Positions 9,241 to 16,321 of a stretch of 64,000 nucleotides of DNA are shown piece by piece (the stretch's first letter is position 1; each line of letters starts with the position of its first letter). The notes below the pieces were generated by a model. It saw only the letters and a list, made by a program, of their open reading frames with translations. It was not told the DNA's origin and ran no database searches. Source of the DNA: Alkalicoccobacillus gibsonii (GTDB lineage: Bacteria; Bacillota; Bacilli; Bacillales; Bacillaceae_D); NCBI RefSeq assembly GCF_016798245.1, contig NZ_JAEUZA010000002.1, positions 744,001-808,000 on the forward strand, in the 5' to 3' direction. Made by a program: the position numbers and the translations under genes.

Positions 9241-9608
9241 CACTCAGGAAACTCAAGAGCAGCTAGCTTGTATTCTCCGTTTTCTTCTGTCCACTTTGTG
9301 TAATAAAGCAAGTCTCCAGCAGGATCATAGCGGTAAAGCTCGTCATTGTATCGTGTATAACGAGTCTGTTCGTTCTCGCTAATGATCTCTCGTAACTGAT
9401 TAATATCTGTTTCATCAACTGGTTGTTCAGATGACATGAGTTGATTAAAGGTATCTGTTGTAAATGAGTCAATGTTATTGCGAACATATTGATCACCCTC
9501 AAGTGTGCTTCGGATGACTAAAGGCTCTTGTCCACATGCGCTTAAGAAAAGTAGAGAAGATAGGATCGTGATACCTATTGTATATGTCAACGGTCTTGCT
9601 CCCTTCAT
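9240..9608 (-). CDS. Small lipoprotein of unknown function
   Basis: The 122-aa product has a lipoprotein signal peptide with lipobox LSAC (Cys at about residue 25), so the mature part is about 97 residues anchored on the outer face of the membrane. The mature part is acidic and ends with YDPAGDLLYYTKWTEENGEY, a pattern suggesting a small beta-rich domain. I do not recognise the family. The ATG at 9608 gives a signal peptide with Lys and Arg at the N-terminus but has no clear ribosome site; a TTG six codons later has AAGGGAG 8 nt upstream and may be the real start. It is transcribed against its neighbours, from its own promoter. Confidence 0.6.
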   Translation of the reverse strand: MKGARPLTYTIGITILSSLLFLSACGQEPLVIRSTLEGDQYVRNNIDSFTTDTFNQLMSSEQPVDETDINQLREIISENEQTRYTRYNDELYRYDPAGDLLYYTKWTEENGEYKLAALEFPE

Positions 9609-9623
9609 ATAGGTTCGAATTTA

Positions 9624-9651
9624 AGTATACCCACTTTTTTAAAGCATGCAA
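9624..9651 (-). promoter_or_regulatory. Likely sigma-A promoter of the small lipoprotein gene
   Basis: On the minus strand TTGCAT (9651-9646) and TATACT (9629-9624) are 16 nt apart, just upstream of the lipoprotein start. Confidence 0.5.
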
Positions 9652-9836
9652 GCTGGTCTCATTTCGTTTGTAAAGAAGGTAAAGGAGCACGAGGTAGCGG
9701 TTAAATCCTTTTGTTTCGGCAAAGCTATAGATAGTTCATGTGTATGAGGTTTCATGGAAACCGACTTTTTATACCTATTGAGATGAGATCTTTAAGTAAT
9801 CTTTACGGTCACTTAACAAAAGTGGTAATTGTGGCG

Positions 9837-9845
9837 TGCTATGAT
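9837..9845 (+). promoter_or_regulatory. Possible extended -10 promoter of the polymerase-like gene
   Basis: TGCTATGAT is a TG-n-TATGAT extended -10 element 35 nt before the ATG of the next gene. No good -35 hexamer is seen, so the call is tentative. The rest of the gap 9652-9836 shows nothing else that I can name. Confidence 0.35.
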
Positions 9846-9879
9846 GATGACAGCCTAAAAAGACAAGGAAACCCAGACT

Positions 9880-11289
9880 ATGATGACACAACTAAAAAAC
9901 ACCATACAACCGTATCAATTTAAGTTACAAACGGTCGCCTTGCTAATTCTGGCTTTCTTTGCTCCGTTTGCAGTTGTTAGTCAGTATCAAAAAGCGTTGC
10001 CGATTGCTACATCCGTTTTAACGAGTTTTATTGTTTTATGTTTACTCATTCTTGTTTGGTTTTCGCAGTGGAAGCCATCCAAAAACGTGCCTAACGAATT
10101 AAAGGAACCAAAAAGCTGGATGATTTGGGCCCTCCTAGTACCCGCTGTCATGGCTGTAGGTGCAGCCACGTATAATCTGAACTACATCCTGTCACAAGAG
10201 TTTGTCCAATACTACCAGCAATCGATGCCCAGGAGGATGATAAATGGCGGCATTTATATTGGATTGATGGTGATGTTTCTTTTACTTGTGAGTAGGATGA
10301 CCAAGAGTGATCTTAATTTAATTGGAAAAGCGTATTTATCGGGAATTGGGATTTTGGTTTTCTTTGGGATTTGGCAGTTTCTTCATTTATCGATTGGGTA
10401 TCCGATGCCTGATCTTCAAACAAGATCGGCAGTACATAGCGTACAATCCGAAGTTCTCGTTAACTTCAGATTAACGTCTTTAACTGAGGAGCCAAGCTTT
10501 CTTGTTCCTTTTCTAATGGATGGATTGATTATTGGATTTATGCTTTATAAGCGGAAACGTTCATATGTGTGGCAATGGTTGCTACCTGTTATGTTTGTAT
10601 TATTTTTTTCATTTTCCATTAGTGGCTATGCGAACTTGTTAATTGTTGGACTCTTCGCTTTATGGATTGTTATCACATCAAGAAAAATTCCGTGGAAAAA
10701 AGTTATGGCTATTACAGGTGCATCACTTATTCCTATTGGACTTCTCATCTGGTGGAAGTGGGTTCTTGTATTAGAGCTGTTGATGCCGATCATTGGACGC
10801 TTTGATGTCCTATTCGACGTAACGAATCATAGCCGTCTGTACATGCTAGTTTATCCTTTTGTATGGATGTTTGACTATTCATGGGTGAATGCACTATTTG
10901 GTTTTGGTCCAGGCAGCTACGAGTTTTTAGCTGAGACGAAATTTCTAGCCTACGGTTCTAAATTGAGTGCCACATCCAATAATGTGTTTGTAGACTTATT
11001 GTTTGAACACGGATTAATCGGAGGCGGTGCGTTTCTCCTTGCGTTTATCCTCTTTTTTGTTCACTTATATAAAAGGCGAAATCAAGATGTGTACTATCAG
11101 TACGCAGTGGTTCTATGGTTTCACTTAGGCATTACGTCGCTTTATCGTTCTGACTTCGTTTCACCCCGGTTTTGGGTGATTGTTATGATAACGATTCTCT
11201 GTGCTGAGCTTGGAAAGCGCAGAATACTTGGAAAAGACAAACTGACACATGAATCATTGAGACCAAGAAAGGTTGGGGTGAAACAATGA
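9880..11289 (+). CDS. O-antigen ligase/polymerase family membrane protein (Wzy/TuaE-like)
   Basis: A 469-aa protein with about ten to twelve hydrophobic segments and a large loop in the C-terminal half carrying FGFGPGSYEFLAET near residue 345, the layout of the O-antigen ligase/polymerase family. Such proteins join lipid-linked repeat units outside the membrane. EEPSFLVPFLMDG near residue 205 is another stretch commonly conserved in this family. AAGGAA precedes tandem ATG codons at 9880 and 9883. Its stop overlaps the ugd start (ATGA), indicating translational coupling with UDP-glucuronate production and supporting a teichuronic-acid-like product. Confidence 0.82.
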   Translation: MMTQLKNTIQPYQFKLQTVALLILAFFAPFAVVSQYQKALPIATSVLTSFIVLCLLILVWFSQWKPSKNVPNELKEPKSWMIWALLVPAVMAVGAATYNLNYILSQEFVQYYQQSMPRRMINGGIYIGLMVMFLLLVSRMTKSDLNLIGKAYLSGIGILVFFGIWQFLHLSIGYPMPDLQTRSAVHSVQSEVLVNFRLTSLTEEPSFLVPFLMDGLIIGFMLYKRKRSYVWQWLLPVMFVLFFSFSISGYANLLIVGLFALWIVITSRKIPWKKVMAITGASLIPIGLLIWWKWVLVLELLMPIIGRFDVLFDVTNHSRLYMLVYPFVWMFDYSWVNALFGFGPGSYEFLAETKFLAYGSKLSATSNNVFVDLLFEHGLIGGGAFLLAFILFFVHLYKRRNQDVYYQYAVVLWFHLGITSLYRSDFVSPRFWVIVMITILCAELGKRRILGKDKLTHESLRPRKVGVKQ

Positions 11290-12656
11290 AGATATGTATC
11301 GTTGGAACTGGATACGTAGGGCTTGTTTCAGGAGTCTGCTATAGTGAAGTTGGACATTATGTTACGTGTGTAGATAAGGATATGAAAAAGGTTGATCAGC
11401 TTAAGCAAGGTCGTTCTCCGATTTACGAACCAGGAATTGAAGAATTACTTGTATCCAATCAACAAAAGGGGCGTTTACACTTTACTGACAATCTTGCTGA
11501 AGCGATGCGTGAAGCGGAATTAATTGTGATTGCTGTTGGAACACCAGCTAATAAAGATGGATCAGCAAACCTCTCATTTATAGAAGCAGTAGCAAAGGAA
11601 ATTGGGACTCATCTTACATCGTATAAAGTAATCGTCACAAAAAGCACGGTACCAGTTGGAACAGGACAAAAGATTAAGAGCTGGATCCAGGATTATTGTG
11701 GTAAAATGGCATTTGATGTTGCGTCAAATCCCGAGTTTTTACGTGAGGGATCAGCCATTTATGATACGATGAATATGGAACGTGCAGTGCTTGGGGTTGA
11801 ATCAAAACGAGCTGAAGATTTATTAGTTGAGCTTCATCGTCCCTTTGATACAAAAATAGTGATTACAGATCTTGCTACATCAGAGATGAGCAAATATGCA
11901 TCAAACGCTTTTTTAGCAACCAAGATTAGTTTTATAAATGAAGTGGCGAATGTCTGTGAACAATTAGATGCTGATGTGACAAAGGTAGCTGAAGTCATGG
12001 GACTAGACCCTAGGATTGGCACTGCCTTTCTTGGCGCAGGTATAGGGTACGGGGGATCGTGTTTTCCTAAAGACACCCAGGCGTTTATACAAATGGGCGA
12101 GCGCGCAGGGTATTCACTTAAAATTGTTCCTGCAGTTGAGAAAGTCAACTTTGAACAACGGGAACGACTGGTTCAGAAAGTGGAGCGTGCCTTTGGTGGT
12201 GCTGGATTAAAAGGGAAGCAAATTGCCGTACTAGGATTGGCATTTAAACCAAATACAGACGACATGCGTGCAGCACCCGCTCGAGATATTATTCCAATGC
12301 TGATGTCAGCAGGAGCCAATGTAGTGGCTTATGATCCGATTGCAATGAAAGAGGCAGCTAGTTACTTGCCTCATGTAACATTTTCAGAGTCATGGCGCGA
12401 AGCCGTTCGTGGCGCAGATGCTGTGATGTTTATAACAGACTGGAAAGAATTTAAAGAACTAAATTTAGAAGAATTGAAACAAGAATTAGCATCGCCTATT
12501 GTGATAGATGGGAGAAATCTGTTTGAGCCGCAAGTAATGAAGGATCTTGGCTTTTATTATGATTCTATCGGGCGTATGAAAATTGAATTAGAGGGAGAGA
12601 GTTATGAAGGTACTTCTAACAGGGGGAGCAGGCTTCATCGGCAGAAACTTAGTTGA
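11286..12656 (+). CDS. tuaD: UDP-glucose 6-dehydrogenase
   Basis: Oxidises UDP-glucose to UDP-glucuronate with two NAD. The Rossmann loop GTGYVGLVSGVC is at residues 7-18, the catalytic Cys sits in GGSCFPKD near residue 258, and the helix around ATKISFINE near residue 215 contains the conserved Lys. At 456 aa it is slightly longer than usual because its last 53 bases run into the next gene in another frame, adding a basic tail of about 17 residues. Family assignment is certain; tuaD rather than ugd is based on the polymer context. Confidence 0.93.
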   Translation: MKICIVGTGYVGLVSGVCYSEVGHYVTCVDKDMKKVDQLKQGRSPIYEPGIEELLVSNQQKGRLHFTDNLAEAMREAELIVIAVGTPANKDGSANLSFIEAVAKEIGTHLTSYKVIVTKSTVPVGTGQKIKSWIQDYCGKMAFDVASNPEFLREGSAIYDTMNMERAVLGVESKRAEDLLVELHRPFDTKIVITDLATSEMSKYASNAFLATKISFINEVANVCEQLDADVTKVAEVMGLDPRIGTAFLGAGIGYGGSCFPKDTQAFIQMGERAGYSLKIVPAVEKVNFEQRERLVQKVERAFGGAGLKGKQIAVLGLAFKPNTDDMRAAPARDIIPMLMSAGANVVAYDPIAMKEAASYLPHVTFSESWREAVRGADAVMFITDWKEFKELNLEELKQELASPIVIDGRNLFEPQVMKDLGFYYDSIGRMKIELEGESYEGTSNRGSRLHRQKLS

Positions 12657-13512
12657 GGCCTATCTCAAACGCGGTGATCAAGTAGTTGTGGTAGATCGCA
12701 AAGCCGCAGACACAGAGTTCGAATGGTTAAGTGAATGTACAGTATACGGTGAGGATATCCGCACAGAAGCTTTTATAGAGATTGTAAAAAAGGAAAAACC
12801 AGATTTAATTAATCACCATGCCGCACAGATCGACGTACAATCGGCCATTAAAGACCCGTTAAATGATGCATCCATCAATATTCTTGGTACGATTAATGTA
12901 CTTGAAGCATGTCTTACGGTCCCTGGATGTCGCTTAATCTATCCATCGTCTGCAGCTATCTATGGGACACCGGAGTATTTGGGGGTGGATGAAGAACATC
13001 CGATTCGTCCATTATCCATGTATGGGATCTCAAAATATAATCCGGAGGAATACATCCGAATTTATGCTGCATTATACGGAATTCCATATACAATTTTCCG
13101 TTATGCCAATGTGTATGGAAGGTACCAGGATCCTAAAGGTGAAGGCGGCGTGATCTGTGTATTAATGAACAGTGCACTGAAAAAGCAGTTATTCACGATC
13201 TTTGGGGATGGCGAGCAGACAAGAGACTTTGTTCATGTCTCAGATATTGTCGAGGCCAATCTATTAGCAAGTGATGAATCGTATAATGATGTTTTTAATA
13301 TTAGTACAGGAAAAGCAACTTCCTTACTTGAAACGATTGATCTGATGGAACAGGTAGCTGGATTTCAACTAGAGAAACAAATAAAAGAGGAACGTAAGGG
13401 AGATATTAAACATAGTTATTTAACCAATCATAAAGCAAAAGCTCAAATGGGCTGGACACCGCATATGGATATTAAGAAGGGCTTGGGGGAGACCTACTCT
13501 TTTTATCAATAA
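12604..13512 (+). CDS. NAD-dependent epimerase/dehydratase (extended SDR), UDP-sugar epimerase
   Basis: An extended short-chain dehydrogenase with the dinucleotide loop GGAGFIG at residues 7-13, the catalytic Ser in YPSSAAIYG near residue 118 and the YxxxK pair in YGISK near residue 141. RDFVHVSDIVEANLLA near residue 209 is the typical epimerase box. At 302 aa it resembles UDP-glucose/UDP-glucuronate 4-epimerase-type enzymes. GAGGGAGAGAG precedes the ATG, and the gene starts inside the end of tuaD, so both are coupled. It could convert UDP-GlcA to UDP-GalA, but substrate is an inference. Confidence 0.85.
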   Translation: MKVLLTGGAGFIGRNLVEAYLKRGDQVVVVDRKAADTEFEWLSECTVYGEDIRTEAFIEIVKKEKPDLINHHAAQIDVQSAIKDPLNDASINILGTINVLEACLTVPGCRLIYPSSAAIYGTPEYLGVDEEHPIRPLSMYGISKYNPEEYIRIYAALYGIPYTIFRYANVYGRYQDPKGEGGVICVLMNSALKKQLFTIFGDGEQTRDFVHVSDIVEANLLASDESYNDVFNISTGKATSLLETIDLMEQVAGFQLEKQIKEERKGDIKHSYLTNHKAKAQMGWTPHMDIKKGLGETYSFYQ

Positions 13513-13520
13513 GCGAGTGA

Positions 13521-13567
13521 GGGGATAGAGTACACGTATCATACGTGTACTCTATCCCCTTTTTTTT
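13521..13567 (+). terminator. Strong Rho-independent terminator after the epimerase gene
   Basis: A perfect 19-base inverted repeat (13521-13539 with 13541-13559, around GGGGATAGAG and CTCTATCCCC) followed by eight T. It closes the polymerase-tuaD-epimerase operon. Confidence 0.92.
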
Positions 13568-13596
13568 ACGACCTGACTGAGGAGGGAACAACAGAG

Positions 13597-14073
13597 ATGA
13601 AAAAATGGTACACGTTACTTTGGCTTCCGTTTGTTCTTTTATTTATTAGTGGATTCTTTTTTTTAGATGATGGTAAGGACATTGGACCATCCATCTCTGG
13701 AGAATTACCTACTGTAACGGTGAATGAGGAAGACATCATGGCAATCCGATTAAATCATGAGGCAACGCGTTTTAAAGCAAAACAATTAAAACAAACGGAT
13801 CGTTCAACGAGGCAATTGGAACAGGAATTAAAGCTTTATATGAGCTCTGAAATGGTTAGGAAAACAAAGCAATGGATTAATGGTGAAGACGTGCCTGAGC
13901 TTGATTCACTTCTAACGATAGATCCTGTGAATCCGATGATTGCTGATGAATTTCAATCAGAGGGGGTATCTGTAATCTGGAATTCGACAGATGCAGGTTC
14001 AGTTGCTTTTACCTACTCTAAGCCCGGTGATCATTGGGTACTTGAGGAAATTGCGGGAGGAGCAAAGGGATGA
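13597..14073 (+). CDS. Exported or membrane-anchored protein of unknown function
   Basis: The 158-aa product has a basic start (MKKW) and a hydrophobic segment at about residues 5-23 with no clear signal-peptidase site, so it is probably a single-pass anchored protein with an acidic extracellular domain of about 130 residues. I do not recognise the domain. GGAGGG lies 10 nt before the ATG. Its stop overlaps the start of the following glycosyltransferase (ATGA), and it sits in the polymer locus, so a role in polymer assembly or attachment is possible but unproven. Confidence 0.7.
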   Translation: MKKWYTLLWLPFVLLFISGFFFLDDGKDIGPSISGELPTVTVNEEDIMAIRLNHEATRFKAKQLKQTDRSTRQLEQELKLYMSSEMVRKTKQWINGEDVPELDSLLTIDPVNPMIADEFQSEGVSVIWNSTDAGSVAFTYSKPGDHWVLEEIAGGAKG

Positions 14074-14819
14074 TGGAGCCACTAGTATCAGTTGTCACAC
14101 CTGTATATAATTCGGAGAAATTCTTGGAGGAGACGATTCTCTCCATTCAAAAGCAAACATACCCTCACTGGGAGCTTTTCCTTGTTGATGATGGATCTAC
14201 GGATAAAAGTATGGAGGTTGCGGGGGTGTATGCAAAGCAAGACTCCAGAATTCATGTCATTCAATTAGAGCGTAACCAAGGTGCAGCAGGAGCTAGGAAT
14301 GAAGGAATTAATCGTGCGAATGGAAAATATGTGGCTTTTTTAGATAGTGATGATCTTTGGCTACCTGAAAAACTCGAGAAGCAAGTGGCATTTATGGAGG
14401 CCAATAACCATGTGTTTAGCTTCACCAGTTACCGAATCATGAAGGAGAATGGAGAATTACGAGATAAGGTCGTACCTGCTCCTGAAGTCATTACGTATGA
14501 TCAACTATTAAAAAACACGATTATCGGTTGTTTAACGGTTATGTTAAATATTGACGTGTTAGGAAAGGTACAAATGCCAACAATAAAAACAAGGCAGGAC
14601 TTTGTTTTGTGGTTAACCATATTAAAAAGTGGTTATCAGGCTTATGGACTTGATGAGGAGCTTGCTCGCTACAGGAAGGTATCAACCTCTATTTCAAGTA
14701 ACAAGCTTAAAACGGCTAAGCGGAATTGGCGTATATATAGGGATAATGAGGGTCTTCCTCTTTGGAGGGCATGTTATGTTTTTGCGAGCTATGCTTGGCA
14801 CGGTTTTAAGAAATTGTAA
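14070..14819 (+). CDS. Glycosyltransferase family 2 protein (TuaG-like)
   Basis: A GT-A glycosyltransferase of 249 aa. The N-terminal SVVTPVYNSEKFLEETI is at residues 6-22, followed by VDDGSTDKS (DDG nucleotide-binding) near residue 37, RNEGINRANGKYVAFLDSDD ending near residue 93 (DxD metal site) and WLPEKLEKQV. GGGAGG precedes the start by 9 nt, and a second ATG follows at once (14073). This domain order and length match the TuaG-like branch of GT2 enzymes, which add a sugar to a lipid-linked intermediate on the cytoplasmic face. The acceptor is unknown. Confidence 0.87.
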   Translation: MMEPLVSVVTPVYNSEKFLEETILSIQKQTYPHWELFLVDDGSTDKSMEVAGVYAKQDSRIHVIQLERNQGAAGARNEGINRANGKYVAFLDSDDLWLPEKLEKQVAFMEANNHVFSFTSYRIMKENGELRDKVVPAPEVITYDQLLKNTIIGCLTVMLNIDVLGKVQMPTIKTRQDFVLWLTILKSGYQAYGLDEELARYRKVSTSISSNKLKTAKRNWRIYRDNEGLPLWRACYVFASYAWHGFKKL

Positions 14820-14874
14820 ACGAAATATACGCTATTCTAAACCCTTGGTTAAACGTTTGTAAATCTGCGCACAG

Positions 14875-14903
14875 TACCCAATTGCTTTGCTATTGTTTGG
14901 GTA
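14875..14903. other. Inverted repeat upstream of tagO
   Basis: TACCCAA (14875-14881) and TTGGGTA (14897-14903) form a 7-base stem with a 15-nt loop. No T tract follows, so it may be an operator or part of a leader rather than a terminator. Confidence 0.4.
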
Positions 14904-14969
14904 TAGAGTGCCATCACGAAGAAATTGAACAATAAACGAAGAATGAAAATTGGGTTGAGGTGAATCAGA

Positions 14970-16052
14970 ATGCAAACGTATATACTTGGGTTACTAGCAG
15001 CGTTTATCGTAACAATCGCAACCGTTCCGATCGTCATCATTCTCGCAAAGAAGTGGGGATTTGTTGATAAACCAGATCACAGGAAAGTACATAAGGGAAA
15101 TATGCCGAGAATTGGCGGTATTGCCATTATGATTGGTGTAGCTGCTGGAGTTTCAGTCCTATGGCCTCAGCTTGGAGAAGCAAAAGATGACATGTTATTC
15201 TTAGTCGGTGGGGCTTTGATTCTTGCCACTGTAGGCCTAGTCGATGATAAGTTTGCATTAGGCGCTAAAACAAAGTTTGGTGGACAAACACTTGCTGCGA
15301 TTTGTGCAGCTTCTTCTGGAATTCGAATTGAATATATTCAGATTCCATTTGTCGGCAATCTTGAGTTTGGTATCTTGAGTTTTCTTGTCACTGTTTTATG
15401 GATCGTAGCCATTATCAATTCTGTAAACTTGATTGATGGGTTAGATGGATTAGCTGCAGGTGTGACGACCATTGCCGTTTTAACGATGCTAGTGATGGCT
15501 CTTGGGCATCCAATCGCGTATGCGAGTGTCATTGTGCTTTCATTATCTTTACTCGGAAGTACAACAGGATTTTTACTCTATAATTTCTATCCTGCGAAGA
15601 TTTTTATGGGAGATACAGGATCAATGTTCTTAGGATATGCAATGGCAGTTATCTCCATGATGGGATTATTTAAGAGTGTCACAATGTTTAGCTTAATCGT
15701 ACCTTTATTAATCTTAGCTGTACCTTTAATTGATACAACCTTTGCGGTCATTAGACGCACACTCAATCACCAAAGCATTGGGACAGCGGACAAAGGACAC
15801 CTACATCATTGTTTGCTTGCGATGGGATTTGGACATAGAAAAACCGTTTTAATTATTTATGGAATTTCGTTCTTATTTGGGGGAGTTGCGGTGCTGTTTT
15901 CTCAAACAGCAAACTGGGTTTCCCTTGTATTCCTTGTCGTCATTCTGTTTGGCATTTTAATATTCGCTGAAGGAATTGGTCTCATTGGAAAGCAACGAAA
16001 ACCATTACGAAAGGCATTGGGAAAAATGCAGCTTGTGAAGAGATATGAGTGA
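14970..16052 (+). CDS. tagO: Undecaprenyl-phosphate N-acetylglucosaminyl 1-phosphate transferase
   Basis: A multi-spanning enzyme of the MraY/WecA family that transfers GlcNAc-1-phosphate from UDP-GlcNAc to undecaprenyl phosphate, the first step of wall teichoic acid (and often teichuronic acid) synthesis. Signatures are KVHKGNMPRIGG near residue 33, GLVDDKFALGAKTKFG near residue 89, NSVNLIDGLDGLAAG near residue 150 (catalytic Asp pair), FMGDTGSMFLGY near residue 212, and the His-rich GHLHHCLL near residue 272. About ten hydrophobic helices in 360 aa match the family. GAGGTGA lies 7 nt before the ATG. Location matches the B. subtilis tagO neighbourhood. Confidence 0.93.
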   Translation: MQTYILGLLAAFIVTIATVPIVIILAKKWGFVDKPDHRKVHKGNMPRIGGIAIMIGVAAGVSVLWPQLGEAKDDMLFLVGGALILATVGLVDDKFALGAKTKFGGQTLAAICAASSGIRIEYIQIPFVGNLEFGILSFLVTVLWIVAIINSVNLIDGLDGLAAGVTTIAVLTMLVMALGHPIAYASVIVLSLSLLGSTTGFLLYNFYPAKIFMGDTGSMFLGYAMAVISMMGLFKSVTMFSLIVPLLILAVPLIDTTFAVIRRTLNHQSIGTADKGHLHHCLLAMGFGHRKTVLIIYGISFLFGGVAVLFSQTANWVSLVFLVVILFGILIFAEGIGLIGKQRKPLRKALGKMQLVKRYE

Positions 16053-16059
16053 GGAGAAA

Positions 16060-16090
16060 GGTTAGGGTGCTGTGCATCCTGCCTTTTTTT
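16060..16090 (+). terminator. Rho-independent terminator of tagO
   Basis: GGTTAGGGTGC pairs with GCATCCTGCC with one bulged T and a 3-nt loop, followed by seven T. Confidence 0.85.
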
Positions 16091-16100
16091 GATGGTGGGA

Positions 16101-16272
16101 ATCGACGAAGAGAGAGTGGAATCGACGAAGAGAATTGGAAATCAACGAAGAGAGAGTAGAATCGACGAAGAGAGGTGGAAATCAACAAAGAGAGAACGAA
16201 ATCAACAAAGAGAGAACGAAATCAACAAAGAGAGAACGAAATCAACAAAGAGAGAACGAATTCAACAAAGAG
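16101..16272. repeat. 20-bp tandem repeat array, about 8.6 copies
   Basis: Units run head to tail exactly every 20 bases from 16101. The first four are variable (ATCGACGAAGAGAGAGTGGA type), while four successive units at 16181-16260 are identical (ATCAACAAAGAGAGAACGAA); a 12-base partial unit follows. The array lies between the convergent terminators of tagO and the glucosaminidase gene. The period is not a multiple of three and no coding role is likely. There are no spacers, so this is not a CRISPR array. Confidence 0.95.
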
Positions 16273-16279
16273 CATAACC

Positions 16280-16312
16280 AAAAAACACGCATCTCATCGG
16301 ATGCGTGTTTTT
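16280..16312 (-). terminator. Terminator of the glucosaminidase gene, possibly bidirectional
   Basis: A perfect 13-base stem (AAAAACACGCATC and its complement) with a 6-nt loop. Runs of T occur on both strands, so it can end transcripts from either side. Confidence 0.9.
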
Positions 16313-16321
16313 GATGTCAAA

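Noticed and set aside
9115-9382. Two overlapping ORFs of about 60 codons on the plus strand
   Set aside because: They fall on the repeat element and opposite the lipoprotein gene and lack ribosome sites.
16101-16272. CRISPR-like array
   Set aside because: Units are directly adjacent with no spacers and no cas genes are present.
16089-16277. 62-codon ORF across the 20-bp repeats
   Set aside because: The repeat period is not a multiple of three, there is no ribosome site after the tagO terminator, and the product is only repeat-derived charged residues.
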